A stretch of 64,000 nt of DNA from Arthrobacter sp. ov407 (GTDB lineage Bacteria > Actinomycetota > Actinomycetes > Actinomycetales > Micrococcaceae). Below are positions 24,793 to 33,480 of the stretch, piece by piece. The notes under the pieces were generated by a model that worked only from the letters and a program-made list of their open reading frames with translations, did no database searches and was not told the origin of the DNA. Location: positions 1 to 64,000 of the forward strand of contig NZ_FNGD01000013.1 in NCBI RefSeq assembly GCF_900102895.1, written 5' to 3'. The position numbers were made by a program, and so were the translations under genes. The number at the start of each line of letters is the position of its first letter. Position 1 is the first letter of the stretch.

Positions 24793-27243
24793 CTACTGAA
24801 TTCGCAGCGACCAGTCACTGATCTCCGTCGGGTCTTCGCCGTGCTCACGGGCGTGGTCCCGGGCGCGCATGCGGCTGTCCTGTAGGGACTGGCGCAGCAG
24901 CGAGTGCCTCTCGGACAGCCCGGGGACCCTGTCGATCGCATCAATTGCCAGCTGGAACCGGTCGATCCCGTTCAGCATGGCCATGTCGAACGGGGTGGTG
25001 GTGGTGCCTTCCTCCTTGTAGCCGCGCACATGCAGGCCCTCCCGGTTGGTGCGCCGGTAAGTGAGCCGATGGATCAGCGCGGGATAGCCGTGGTAGGCGA
25101 AGATTACCGGTTTGTCTGCCGTGAAAATGCCGTCGAAGTCCCGGGACGTCAGACCGTGCGGGTGCTCGCTGGCGTCCTGGAGCCGCATGAGGTCCACCAC
25201 GTTGACCACCCGCACTTTCAGCCCGGGCGCCCCCTGCTTCAGGAGCTCGGCCGCGGCAACGGTTTCGACCGTGGGGACATCACCGGCACAGGCCAGGACG
25301 ACGTCGGGCTCCTCACCGCTGACTTCGGAGCCGGCGAACTCCCAGATACCCAGGCCGCGGCGGCAATGGTGCGAGGCCGCGGCCGGCCCGAGCCAGGTTG
25401 GCGAGGGCTGCTTTCCGCTGACCACGATGTTGATGTAGTCGCGGGAGTCCAGGCAGTGCTCCATCACCGCCAGCAGCGTGTTGGCGTCCGGGGGCAGGTA
25501 GACCCGGATGATCTCGGCCTTCTTGTTGACGGCGTGATCGATGAAGCCGGGGTCCTGGTGCGAAAAACCGTTATGGTCCTGCTGCCACACGTGGGAGGAC
25601 AACAGGTAGTTCAGTGAGGCCACCGGCTGGCGCCACGGCAGCTGCCGGTGGACCTTGAGCCATTTGGCGTGCTGGTTGAACATCGAATCGACAATGTGGA
25701 TGAACGCCTCATAGCAGTTGAACACCCCGTGCCGGCCGGTCAGCAGGTACCCCTCCAGCCAGCCCTGGCAGAGGTGTTCGCTGAGGACCTCCATCACCCG
25801 CCCGGCGCGGGCAATATGCTCATCCAGCGCATCAATCCTGTACTGCCAGACCTTGTCGGTGGCCTCGTAGACGTCCTGCAGCCGGTTCGATGCGGTCTCG
25901 TCGGGGCCGAAGAGCCGGAAGGTGTCCGGGTTCAGAGCAATGACGTCCCGCAGCCAGGGTCCGAGCGTCGTCATGGGACTGATCCGTTCGACGCCGGGTT
26001 CGGCGACGTCGACGGCGTGCCGGCGGTAGTCCGGCAGGGTGAGCGGGCGCAGCAGGAGCCCGCCGTTGGCGTGCGGTGTGGCGCTCATTCGCAGCTGCCC
26101 GGCCGGTGCGTTCCCGGCCGTCTCCGGCAGCAGGCGTCCGCGGCCGTCGAAGAGTTCCTCCGGCCGGTAGGACTCGAGCCACTGCTGCAGCTGATCCAGG
26201 TGCTCAGGGTTGGTGCGGACCGCGTCCAGCGGGACCTGGTGGCTGCGCCAGGTCCCCTCCACCTGCTTCCCGTCTACCGTCTTGGGCCCAGTCCAACCCT
26301 TGGGCGAACGCAGCACAATCATCGGCCATTGCGGAGCGCCGTCCTGCTCGGTCCCGCCGCTGCGGTGGCGCTGTTGGATGGTCCGGATCTGGGCCAGGCA
26401 GGTGTCCAGTGCGGCCGCGAAATCCCGGTGAGCCGCGGCTGTGTTCGCCGGGTCGGCCACCGTGACGAAATGGGGGACGTGCCCGTAGCCGCGCAGCAGC
26501 TGTTCCAGCTGGGCCTCGGGCATGCGGGCCAAAATCGTGGGGTTGGCGATCTTGTAGCCATTCAGATGCAGGATGGGCAGCACCGCGCCGTCGGCCGCCG
26601 GGTCCAGGAAGTTGTGCGAATGCCAGCTGGCGGCCAGCGGCCCGGTCTCGGCCTCGCCGTCACCGATGACGACGGCGGTGATCAGCTCCGGGTTGTCGAA
26701 GACGGACCCGTAGGCGTGGGCGAGTGAGTAGCCGAGCTCGCCGCCTTCGCTGATCGAGCCGGGGGTCTCCGGGGCGGCGTGGCTTGGAATGCCTCCCGGG
26801 TAGGAGAACTGCCGGAACAGCTCGGCCAGGCCGGCTTCGTCGTCGCCGATGTGGCCGTAAATCTCCGAATAAGTGCCTTCCAGCCAGGCGTTGGCCACCA
26901 ATGCGGGGCCGCCATGGCCGGGGCCCGCGACGAACAGCATCTGCTGGTTGTCCCGGCGGATGGCCCGGTTCAGGTGGGCATAGACAAAATTCAGTCCTGG
27001 TGTGGTCCCCCAGTGGCCAAGGAGCCGGGACTTGGTGTGTTCCGCGCTGAGGGGTTCGCGCAACAGCGGATTGGACCGGAGGTAGATTTGCCCCACTGAG
27101 ACATAGTTCGCCGCGCGCCACCAGCGATCCACCAGATCCATGTCTGTCCTGTTCAGGATCGGGTCGGCCAGGATCGGGCCGTCGGCCGGCATCTGAGTGC
27201 GGGTGGCTGCATTCAGGTCACTGCTCGTCACGTCACGGCTCAC
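24793..27243 (-). CDS. xfp: Phosphoketolase (xylulose-5-phosphate/fructose-6-phosphate)
   Basis: 816-residue thiamine-diphosphate enzyme that splits xylulose-5-P or fructose-6-P with phosphate to give acetyl phosphate. Visible blocks are [38 protein letters not shown], the ThDP-binding [19 protein letters not shown] ... [12 protein letters not shown], and [19 protein letters not shown]. The GTG at 27243 lacks a clear ribosome site and the first 20 residues are weakly conserved, so a start at MPADG or MDLVDRW is possible. No acetate kinase lies beside it. Confidence 0.95.
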   Translation of the reverse strand: MSRDVTSSDLNAATRTQMPADGPILADPILNRTDMDLVDRWWRAANYVSVGQIYLRSNPLLREPLSAEHTKSRLLGHWGTTPGLNFVYAHLNRAIRRDNQQMLFVAGPGHGGPALVANAWLEGTYSEIYGHIGDDEAGLAELFRQFSYPGGIPSHAAPETPGSISEGGELGYSLAHAYGSVFDNPELITAVVIGDGEAETGPLAASWHSHNFLDPAADGAVLPILHLNGYKIANPTILARMPEAQLEQLLRGYGHVPHFVTVADPANTAAAHRDFAAALDTCLAQIRTIQQRHRSGGTEQDGAPQWPMIVLRSPKGWTGPKTVDGKQVEGTWRSHQVPLDAVRTNPEHLDQLQQWLESYRPEELFDGRGRLLPETAGNAPAGQLRMSATPHANGGLLLRPLTLPDYRRHAVDVAEPGVERISPMTTLGPWLRDVIALNPDTFRLFGPDETASNRLQDVYEATDKVWQYRIDALDEHIARAGRVMEVLSEHLCQGWLEGYLLTGRHGVFNCYEAFIHIVDSMFNQHAKWLKVHRQLPWRQPVASLNYLLSSHVWQQDHNGFSHQDPGFIDHAVNKKAEIIRVYLPPDANTLLAVMEHCLDSRDYINIVVSGKQPSPTWLGPAAASHHCRRGLGIWEFAGSEVSGEEPDVVLACAGDVPTVETVAAAELLKQGAPGLKVRVVNVVDLMRLQDASEHPHGLTSRDFDGIFTADKPVIFAYHGYPALIHRLTYRRTNREGLHVRGYKEEGTTTTPFDMAMLNGIDRFQLAIDAIDRVPGLSERHSLLRQSLQDSRMRARDHAREHGEDPTEISDWSLRIQ

Positions 27244-27399
27244 TTCACATCACTGCTCACTTCTTATCACTGCTCACGGGGGTCCTCGCATCCTTGGTCC
27301 TGCCTCGGCACATTTTGTCCATCGCAACACGTCCGGTGGACCGGACACAACCCCGGTCCACCGGCGCCGCCGGCAACTTGCCCCCGAAGTGCCAGCAGG

Positions 27400-27405
27400 T
27401 AGTGT
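27400..27405 (+). promoter_or_regulatory. -10 hexamer of SatD-like gene
   Basis: TAGTGT ends 10 nt before the ATG at 27416, implying a leader of only a few nucleotides. Confidence 0.45.
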
Positions 27406-27415
27406 GTCATCCAGA

Positions 27416-28015
27416 ATGTTCACGCTGACCATCAATCAAACCGACAGCCGGCGCGACGGCGACCGCGTGCCGCAGCTCCTCAAGGACCTACGGCACATTC
27501 CGGCGCGCCTCGATTTCGACCGTTCCGTGGAGGACGAGGTCCAAGGGATCCTGGACTGCCCGCATCAGGCGGTGGAAGCGGCCATGATCGCCCTGCGCAG
27601 CGGCAGCTGGTACGTCGGCATTGGTGTGGGGCCGGTCAATGAGCCCCTCCCTAACCAGATCAAGGACGCCTCCGGGCACGGGCTGATCTATGCTAGGCGC
27701 GCCGTGGACCGTCTCCGGAATCACAAGGACCGCGTTCGGGTGGCCGTGGAGGGCCCGCTGGCCGATATTGCGGCCGAGGCCGAGGCCGTCCTGCGCCTCC
27801 TGGGCCAGATTGTGCACGACCGGAGCCACGCGGAATGGCGGGTGCTGGACCTGCTCACTCCGGGCGTGCGGGGTCAGCAGAAGGCAGTCGCCGAGGAACT
27901 CGGGATCACCACGCAGGCGGTGAGCAAAGCCGTGGCCCGGTCCCAGTGGAACGAAGAGCACGCGGCCCGGCCCGCTGCGGCACGGCTCCTGGGCCTCATC
28001 CTGGACGTCCGCTAG
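27416..28015 (+). CDS. SatD-like protein with C-terminal helix-turn-helix
   Basis: 199 residues. The N-terminal half matches the SatD pattern: an opening beta strand, an RxGDRVPQLLKDL helix, WYVGIGVGPV, and SGHGLIYARRAVDRL. The C-terminal third carries a clear HTH, KAVAEELGITTQAVSKAVARS. SatD proteins occur in streptococcal sat operons and have no settled function; the HTH suggests DNA binding. The start ATG is supported by the nearby TAGTGT hexamer and by loss of similarity upstream. It is divergent from xfp. Confidence 0.6.
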   Translation: MFTLTINQTDSRRDGDRVPQLLKDLRHIPARLDFDRSVEDEVQGILDCPHQAVEAAMIALRSGSWYVGIGVGPVNEPLPNQIKDASGHGLIYARRAVDRLRNHKDRVRVAVEGPLADIAAEAEAVLRLLGQIVHDRSHAEWRVLDLLTPGVRGQQKAVAEELGITTQAVSKAVARSQWNEEHAARPAAARLLGLILDVR

Positions 28016-28056
28016 CGCGCCGGCCCCTCGCGGGAACGGCCCGTCGGCTGCGGCGC

Positions 28057-28935
28057 TTAGAGGAGGCTGCGAAGCACGTGCGCGGCGCCGTCGTCGTAGA
28101 CCGATTTCGTCACTTCATCTGCGGCGGCAATCACTTCAACGGGCGCCTGGCCCATGGCCACGCCGCGGCGCGCCCAGGTCAGCATCTCGATGTCGTTGCG
28201 GCCGTCCCCGACGGCGACAGTGCGGTGGGCTTCAATGCCCAGCCGGTCCCGGAGCTGTTCCAGCGCGCTGGCCTTCGTGACACCGGCGGCGGCAATGTCC
28301 AGCCACGCCGTCCAGCCGACCGAATACGTCACACCAGCGAGACCGATGTGGCGGATCGCGGTGTTGAACTCTTCGGGCGTGTTCTCCGAGCTGAAGACCA
28401 CCACGCGCACGGCGGTCGCCTCAAGCATGGTCTGGAAGTCGACGCCGACCGCTTCGACGCCGAAGCTGGCGTCCTGGAAGCGTTCGGTGGACAGGAAGTT
28501 GCCCTCCTCGTCCTCGAGCGCGTACTTGGCCGAGGGCAGCCGCTTGCGCAGGGCGCGAAGCACCGGCCCGGGGTCAAACGTTGCCTTGTGGAGGATTTCG
28601 TAGCCGTCCGGCAGCCCGGAGTCGACGCGCAGGATCACACCGCCGTTGGAGCACACGGCGTAGCCGTTGTCGATCCCGATGTGTTCGATGACGGGCAACG
28701 TGGCGTTGAGGGAGCGGCCGGTGGCGATCATGACGTGGTGGCCGGCGGCCACCACGGCCTGCGCGGCCTCGCGGACAGGAACCGACATGTGCCCGTCGTG
28801 GTCCACGAGGGTGCCGTCGACGTCCAGGGCGATCAGCATCTTTTCGCCGGCGCCGTTCCGGGCGCTTGCTGTGTTCTGGTGTGTGGTGCGCCGGTCATCG
28901 TTGCCGGCGACTGAGGATTCAGTCATGGTTGTCAT
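28057..28935 (-). CDS. HAD-superfamily (Cof-type) hydrolase
   Basis: 292-residue sugar- or flavin-phosphate phosphatase of the Cof/IIB subgroup. HAD motif I is ALDVDGTLVDHDGH, motif II MIATGRS, and motif III/IV TKASALEQLRDRLGIE with GDGRNDIEML. A polar N-terminal extension of about 35 residues precedes motif I. The frame is open to 29010, but the ATG at 28935 is the first start that avoids a Cys/Val-rich non-family stretch; MLIALDVDG would give the minimal enzyme. Position near serS and pheA parallels Rv3813c of M. tuberculosis. Confidence 0.88.
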   Translation of the reverse strand: MTTMTESSVAGNDDRRTTHQNTASARNGAGEKMLIALDVDGTLVDHDGHMSVPVREAAQAVVAAGHHVMIATGRSLNATLPVIEHIGIDNGYAVCSNGGVILRVDSGLPDGYEILHKATFDPGPVLRALRKRLPSAKYALEDEEGNFLSTERFQDASFGVEAVGVDFQTMLEATAVRVVVFSSENTPEEFNTAIRHIGLAGVTYSVGWTAWLDIAAAGVTKASALEQLRDRLGIEAHRTVAVGDGRNDIEMLTWARRGVAMGQAPVEVIAAADEVTKSVYDDGAAHVLRSLL

Positions 28936-29082
28936 CTCACAAGTAGAGCAGACACCCCCGACGGCCGCTAGGACACACGCCACAGCAGGGTGTGAACTTG
29001 CGGTAAACACGCACAGCTTGTCCCCAGGTGTGAATGTTTACCCGGCGGCCGCCGGGGGCCTGGCTGGGGGTTAGGGACCGGG

Positions 29083-30363
29083 TTAGAGGACCGGGAAGAC
29101 CGTCATGCCGCCGAGGTACTTCTGCAGGGCGGCGGGGACGTTGACGGAGCCATCGGGGTTCTGGTGGTGCTCCAGGATGGCGACGATCCAGCGCGTGGTG
29201 GCCAGGGTGCCGTTGAGCGTGGCCACGGGCCGCGTGCCCTTGGGCGCACCGTCCTCGTTGACAACCCGTTCCCGGATGTTCAGGCGGCGAGCCTGGAACG
29301 TGGTGCAGTTCGACGTCGAGGTCAGCTCGCGGTAGGCGCCCTGGGTGGGGACCCATGCCTCACAATCGAACTTCCGGGCCGCCGAATTGCCCAGATCCCC
29401 GGCGGCGGTGTCAATGACGCGGTACGGGAGCTCGCACTTGGCCAGCATTTCCTCTTCCCACGCCAGGAGGCGGGCGTGCTCGGCAGCTGCCTCCTCAACC
29501 GTGGTGTAGATGAACATCTCCACCTTGTTGAACTGGTGGACCCGGATGATGCCGCGGGTGTCCTTGCCGTGCGAGCCTGCCTCGCGGCGGTAGCACGAGC
29601 TCTGGCCCGCGTAGCGGATGGGACCGGCCGAAAGGTCCAGGATCTCATCGGCGTGGTAGCCGGCGAGGGCCACCTCCGAGGTGCCCACCAGGTACAGGTC
29701 GTCTTCGGCGAGACGGTAGATCTCGGCGTCGTGCTTGACGTCGAAGCCGGTGCCCTGCATGGTTTCCGGGCGTACCAGCGTGGGCGTGATCATGGGGACG
29801 AATCCGGCCTCGATCGCCTGTTCCATGGCCATTTGGAGCAGCGCCATTTCCAGCCGGGCGCCGACGCCGCGCAGGAAGTAGAAGCGGGAACCGGAAACTT
29901 TCGCCCCTCGTTCCATGTCGATGGCCCCGATCAGCTCACCGATCTCCAGGTGGTCCTTCGGCTCGAAGTCGGGGAATTCGCGCGGTGTGCCCACCGTCTT
30001 GACCACAATGTAGTCGTCCTCGCCGCCGGCCGGGACGCCGTCCTCGATCAGGTTGGGGATGGCGCGGAGCAGTTCCTCCTGGGCCGTCTGGGCGACATCT
30101 GCCTCGGCCGATGCGCTCTTGACGGAGGCGGCCAGAACCTTCAGCTCGGCGAGGAGGGCCTGCTTTTCCTCGCCCTTGGCCTGAGCGACCTTCTTGCCGT
30201 AGGCGTTCTGTTCCGCCCGGAGGTTCTCGAACCGGATCAGCGCCGCGCGCCTGGCGGAGTCCGCAGCGATGATCGCGTCCACCACGGATTCGTCGGCGCC
30301 GCGGGCGCGCTGGCTGGCACGGAACTTGTCCGGATATTCGCTGAGGTCTTTTACGTCGATCAC
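29083..30363 (-). CDS. serS: Serine--tRNA ligase
   Basis: 426-residue class II synthetase. The N-terminal coiled-coil arm spans about residues 25-105. Motif 2 appears in [26 protein letters not shown] and motif 3 in [18 protein letters not shown]. The GTG at 30363 gives the canonical start [17 protein letters not shown] and lies 6 nt after a TACTCT hexamer, so the transcript is probably leaderless. Confidence 0.97.
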   Translation of the reverse strand: MIDVKDLSEYPDKFRASQRARGADESVVDAIIAADSARRAALIRFENLRAEQNAYGKKVAQAKGEEKQALLAELKVLAASVKSASAEADVAQTAQEELLRAIPNLIEDGVPAGGEDDYIVVKTVGTPREFPDFEPKDHLEIGELIGAIDMERGAKVSGSRFYFLRGVGARLEMALLQMAMEQAIEAGFVPMITPTLVRPETMQGTGFDVKHDAEIYRLAEDDLYLVGTSEVALAGYHADEILDLSAGPIRYAGQSSCYRREAGSHGKDTRGIIRVHQFNKVEMFIYTTVEEAAAEHARLLAWEEEMLAKCELPYRVIDTAAGDLGNSAARKFDCEAWVPTQGAYRELTSTSNCTTFQARRLNIRERVVNEDGAPKGTRPVATLNGTLATTRWIVAILEHHQNPDGSVNVPAALQKYLGGMTVFPVL

Positions 30364-30369
30364 CAGACA

Positions 30370-30375
30370 AGAGTA
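30370..30375 (-). promoter_or_regulatory. -10 hexamer of serS
   Basis: TACTCT on the minus strand ends 6 nt before the serS GTG start. No ribosome site lies between them. Confidence 0.6.
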
Positions 30376-30425
30376 TCCAATCCGGCCACCGTTACCGGGC
30401 ACGCCGGTCGGGGGCCCCGGCGGGA

Positions 30426-30431
30426 TACTGT
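30426..30431 (+). promoter_or_regulatory. -10 hexamer of lipid kinase gene
   Basis: TACTGT ends 9 nt before the ATG at 30441, implying a leader of a few nucleotides at most. It lies 51 bp from the divergent serS hexamer. Confidence 0.5.
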
Positions 30432-30440
30432 TGGATCACA

Positions 30441-31505
30441 ATGCGCGACTGGCTGCTCTACCTCGTCATCGCTGGGGTCCTGGTCTTTGCCGCCTCCAGT
30501 TGGTGGGGGGTGCGCCGGCTGAAGGCCAAGCACACCCGCCCTGCCGTGTGGGAGGAAACCCACAGCCCTGTGGCGGGCCGCCAGAAGGTTGCCGTGGTCC
30601 TGAACCCGATCAAGGCGAAATCGGCCGAGGCCCGGGGCCTGATTGAAGCCGCGTGCGCTGAGGCGGGCTGGCCGGCGCCGCGCGTCTTTGAAACCACCGC
30701 GGAGGACCCCGGCTACTCGCAGGCGCGGGCGGCGGTGGCCTACGGGGCCGACGTCGTCCTGACCGGCGGCGGCGACGGTACGGTGCGTGTGGTGGCCGAG
30801 GTCCTCGCCGGGACGGACACCGCAATGGGCCTGATCCCGCTGGGCACCGGGAACCTTCTGGCCCGCAATGTACATCTGGAGGTGAATGACCTCTCCGGCA
30901 ACGTGCAGGCTGCCTTGTTCGGGCACCAGCGGTTCATCGATACGGCGCGGCTCACCCTGGAGAATTCACGCACCGGGGAATCCGCGCAGCACACGTTCAC
31001 GGTGATCGCCGGCATGGGCATGGACGCCGAAGTGGTCACTGACACCCTTGCCGGCCTGAAGAAGGCCGTGGGCTGGCTGGCGTATACGGAAGCGTGGGTC
31101 CGGCATCTTGCGGGGCGCCGCAAGAAGGTCTCGATAGCGCTGGATGAGCAGCCTGAGCAGGCCCGGAAGATCCGCAGCGTCTTGTTCGCGAATTGCGGCC
31201 TGATCCCCGGGGGAATCGACTTCATCCCGCAGGCCATGATCGATGACGGGATGCTGGACATCGTGGTGATGAGCCCGCGCAGTGCTATCGGCTGGCTGGC
31301 CATGTCCACAAAGATCGTGCTGAAGCACAAGAAGGACCTGCCGGTCATGACGTATTACCGCTCCGGCAAGATCACCATCCGGTGCCCTGAACCTATGCCC
31401 ACGCAGGTCGACGGCGATCCTTCCGGCGAGGCCACGAAGGTCATTGTTGAGGTGGCCCCGGGATCCCTGCTGGTCCGGGTCAAGGGCGGCACCGAAGGCG
31501 GCTAG
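30441..31505 (+). CDS. Diacylglycerol kinase family lipid kinase
   Basis: 354 residues. One N-terminal membrane anchor (residues 4-22) precedes the catalytic domain, which opens KVAVVLNPIKAKS. GGGDGTVRVVAEVLAG and LIPLGTGNLLARN are the nucleotide-binding motifs of DgkB/YegS-type kinases, and QVDGDP near the C-terminus is a further conserved block. Probably phosphorylates diacylglycerol or a related lipid at the membrane. It is divergent from serS with a very short shared promoter. Confidence 0.92.
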   Translation: MRDWLLYLVIAGVLVFAASSWWGVRRLKAKHTRPAVWEETHSPVAGRQKVAVVLNPIKAKSAEARGLIEAACAEAGWPAPRVFETTAEDPGYSQARAAVAYGADVVLTGGGDGTVRVVAEVLAGTDTAMGLIPLGTGNLLARNVHLEVNDLSGNVQAALFGHQRFIDTARLTLENSRTGESAQHTFTVIAGMGMDAEVVTDTLAGLKKAVGWLAYTEAWVRHLAGRRKKVSIALDEQPEQARKIRSVLFANCGLIPGGIDFIPQAMIDDGMLDIVVMSPRSAIGWLAMSTKIVLKHKKDLPVMTYYRSGKITIRCPEPMPTQVDGDPSGEATKVIVEVAPGSLLVRVKGGTEGG

Positions 31506-31528
31506 GCCGACGGCGACGGGAGCGAGGA

Positions 31529-31750
31529 CTAGGCGCTGGCGGCCTTCTTCGCCTCTGCCGCCTTTTTCGCCTCTGCTGCAGCCTTGGCGGCGCGGGCTTC
31601 GGACTGCTCCCGGATCATTGCCTGCTCCTCTTCGAAGCGCAGGCGGTCCGCGCGGTCGGCGTCGTCGCCGTCCCAGTCCTGGTTCTCAGCTGTCGGCTTG
31701 GGATTGACAATCATTCCCTGGCCGTCATTTTCTGTGCTGGTGCCTGACAT
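31529..31750 (-). CDS. Small Ala/Lys/Glu-rich hypothetical protein
   Basis: 73 residues. An acidic first half (DWDGDDADRADRLRFEEEQ) is followed by a long Ala-rich helix with alternating Lys and Glu (AAAEAKKAAEAKKAA). ATG at 31750 has GGGAGGGAG upstream, a good ribosome site. Likely a real soluble helical or coiled-coil protein; function unknown. It is convergent with the lipid kinase and downstream of pheA. Confidence 0.6.
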   Translation of the reverse strand: MSGTSTENDGQGMIVNPKPTAENQDWDGDDADRADRLRFEEEQAMIREQSEARAAKAAAEAKKAAEAKKAASA

Positions 31751-31844
31751 GACCCGCTCCCTCCCGTAGGGGACTTCCCCAATATGGATCAGGCAAGCAT
31801 ACGCACAGTTGGGAGGGGGTGGAAGTGCGCCATATGGCATTTGC

Positions 31845-32828
31845 CTACGCTGTGGGCGAAGCCCCCGGGGTATATTCCGCCTCAGCAGATGCGCCGCCCA
31901 GTATGTCTTTCACCCACGCATGCGCGGAGCGGAATGCCTGATCCGACGTATGCGGGGCAACGCTGGTCCGGTGGCCATCGGCCCGCTGGTAGGAACCGAG
32001 GAAGCGGGTGGCCGGGCTGATCCGGTGCAGACCCGCGAGCGCGTCGGCCACCCGGGCGTCGGCCACGTGGCCGTCGGCATCAATGCTGAAAAAGTAATGG
32101 CCCAGGTACTGCCCGGTCGGCCGGGACTCGATCCGGCTCAGGTTCACGCCGCGGGTGGCGAACTGGTCCAGGATTTCCATCAGCGCACCCGGCCGGTCTT
32201 CGGGCAGCGGCACCACCACGGTGGTCTTGTCCGCGCCGGTGGGGGCCGGCAGTTCGCCCGGGCGGCCCACGAGCACGAACCGGGTGACCGCGCCGGGGTT
32301 GTCACCGATGTTGTCGGCAAGCACCTTCAGTCCGGGCTGCTCGGCGGCGACTATCGGAGCGCAGATCGCGGCGTCGTAGTGTGCGCCGTCGCCGTCCAGC
32401 AGGCCCATGGCGGCAGCGGCAGTAGACGACCCGGGGATATATTCCGCGTTGGGAATATTTGCGTCCACCCAAAGCCTGCACTGGGCCCAGGCATGACCGT
32501 GGGTGGAGACACGCCGGATGTCCCCGATTGCCACGCCGGGCCTGGCCACAAGCACGAAGCTGATAGGCACCAGGGCCTCCCGGAGGATCCGGAGTTCCTG
32601 GCCGGTGGCGATGGCGTCGAGGGTAGCCGTGACCCCGCCCTCGACCGAGTTTTCGATCGGCACCATGGCCGCATCGGCGGAGCCGTCCCGCACCTTGTCC
32701 AGCGCCGTGTTCACATTCGAGGACGGAATGCGGATGGCCTCCGCCGCGCCCGGGACCTGCATCAGGGCCGCCTCGGTGAAGGTGCCCTCGGGGCCGAGGA
32801 ATGTGTAGGTGACGGTTGGTGCGGGCAT
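31845..32828 (-). CDS. pheA: Prephenate dehydratase
   Basis: 327-residue enzyme converting prephenate to phenylpyruvate for phenylalanine synthesis. Catalytic-domain blocks are FLGPEGTFTEAAL, MVPIENSVEGGV and the TRF of AVTRFVLVGRP. The C-terminal ACT domain (RPGALMEILDQFATRGVNLSRIESRP split around GV) gives phenylalanine feedback control. The tail of about 45 residues after the ACT domain is less conserved. The rhodanese gene upstream is 18 bp away in the same direction. Confidence 0.96.
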   Translation of the reverse strand: MPAPTVTYTFLGPEGTFTEAALMQVPGAAEAIRIPSSNVNTALDKVRDGSADAAMVPIENSVEGGVTATLDAIATGQELRILREALVPISFVLVARPGVAIGDIRRVSTHGHAWAQCRLWVDANIPNAEYIPGSSTAAAAMGLLDGDGAHYDAAICAPIVAAEQPGLKVLADNIGDNPGAVTRFVLVGRPGELPAPTGADKTTVVVPLPEDRPGALMEILDQFATRGVNLSRIESRPTGQYLGHYFFSIDADGHVADARVADALAGLHRISPATRFLGSYQRADGHRTSVAPHTSDQAFRSAHAWVKDILGGASAEAEYTPGASPTA

Positions 32829-32846
32829 CAGTTCTTCCTTCTTCGG

Positions 32847-33173
32847 TTACAGGACGACCGGTTTGAGGCCGTTGTCGGACACCAGCGGCATGCCGGTCTC
32901 GACCCACTGGTCCATGCCGCCGGCCACATTCACCGCGGAATATCCCATTCCGACGAGCCACTGTGTGGCCCGGAAGGAACGGCCGCCGGTGCGGCATATG
33001 ACATAGACGTCCTCGTCCGGGTCAAGCTCCTCGATCCGGGCCGGCAGCTGATCCATGGGAATGTGCAGGGCACCCTCGGCGTGGCCGGCAACCCATTCAT
33101 AGTCCTCGCGGACGTCCACGATCTTGGCACCATCGGGGATGCCAGACACGCTTACGCTCTGGAAGTCGCTCAT
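32847..33173 (-). CDS. Rhodanese-like domain protein
   Basis: 108-residue single-domain rhodanese with active-site Cys in VYVICRTGGRSFRA. IVDVREDYEWVAGHAEGALHIP is the family N-terminal half. Probably a sulfur carrier or transferase. ATG at 33173 has AAAGGG upstream. It resembles the rhodanese at 59528 but carries RTGGRS rather than AAGGRS in the loop. Likely in one transcript with pheA. Confidence 0.92.
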   Translation of the reverse strand: MSDFQSVSVSGIPDGAKIVDVREDYEWVAGHAEGALHIPMDQLPARIEELDPDEDVYVICRTGGRSFRATQWLVGMGYSAVNVAGGMDQWVETGMPLVSDNGLKPVVL

Positions 33174-33253
33174 GTCCACCCTTTCCGCAGAAATCAAGCT
33201 CCGATCCCAGCGTATCGCCCGCCGCTTCCAGCGCGCCCCCGCTGGCGGCAGGT

Positions 33254-33259
33254 TACGCT
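33254..33259 (+). promoter_or_regulatory. -10 hexamer for the original amidase leader
   Basis: TACGCT lies 24 nt upstream of an ATG (33283) that has a near-perfect ribosome site AAAGGAGA at 33271-33278. This looks like the native promoter and translation start of the amidase, now separated from the body of the gene. Confidence 0.5.
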
Positions 33260-33282
33260 TCTGGAGACCCAAAGGAGACCTC

Positions 33283-33480
33283 ATGGCTGCCGAACACCCC
33301 GCCGAACGGTCCGTCCGCGGCCCCCGCCACGGGACATGCCCTCCCCCGGCGGCGAGCGCTGGGCATGATGCCATTGTGTCCTTCCGCAGTGCCCAAGGAT
33401 GGGCATGTCCCCCGGGGATACGGCTCGCGCAGCCCAGGGAGCAGCCCAGGGAACGGCTGGAGTCCCGCCTCCTTGGCTGA
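33283..33480 (+). other. Short reading frame at the displaced amidase start
   Basis: 65 codons from an ATG with an excellent ribosome site, ending in TGA at 33478-33480. It starts MAAEHPAERSV, then runs through the GGGACATGCCC element and ends SRLLG, one frame away from the amidase. It overlaps the amidase TTG (33473) by 8 bp, so reinitiation is possible. Best read as the amidase 5' end carrying an inserted repeat that broke the frame; not likely to be a functional peptide. Confidence 0.45.
33331..33411. repeat. GGGACATGCCC-bounded palindromic element, copy 0
   Basis: GGGACATGCCC at 33331-33341 is the exact reverse complement of GGGCATGTCCC at 33401-33411. The interior (ATGCCAT...GTCC...CCGC) matches copies at 35045-35176 and 37221-37350. 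Short size, terminal inverted repeats and no gene suggest a MITE-like or palindromic repeat. Confidence 0.6.

Noticed and set aside
33365..33472. Extended amidase start at MMPLCPSAVPKD
   Set aside because: The extra residues are translated repeat sequence unrelated to amidases; no ribosome site precedes that ATG.
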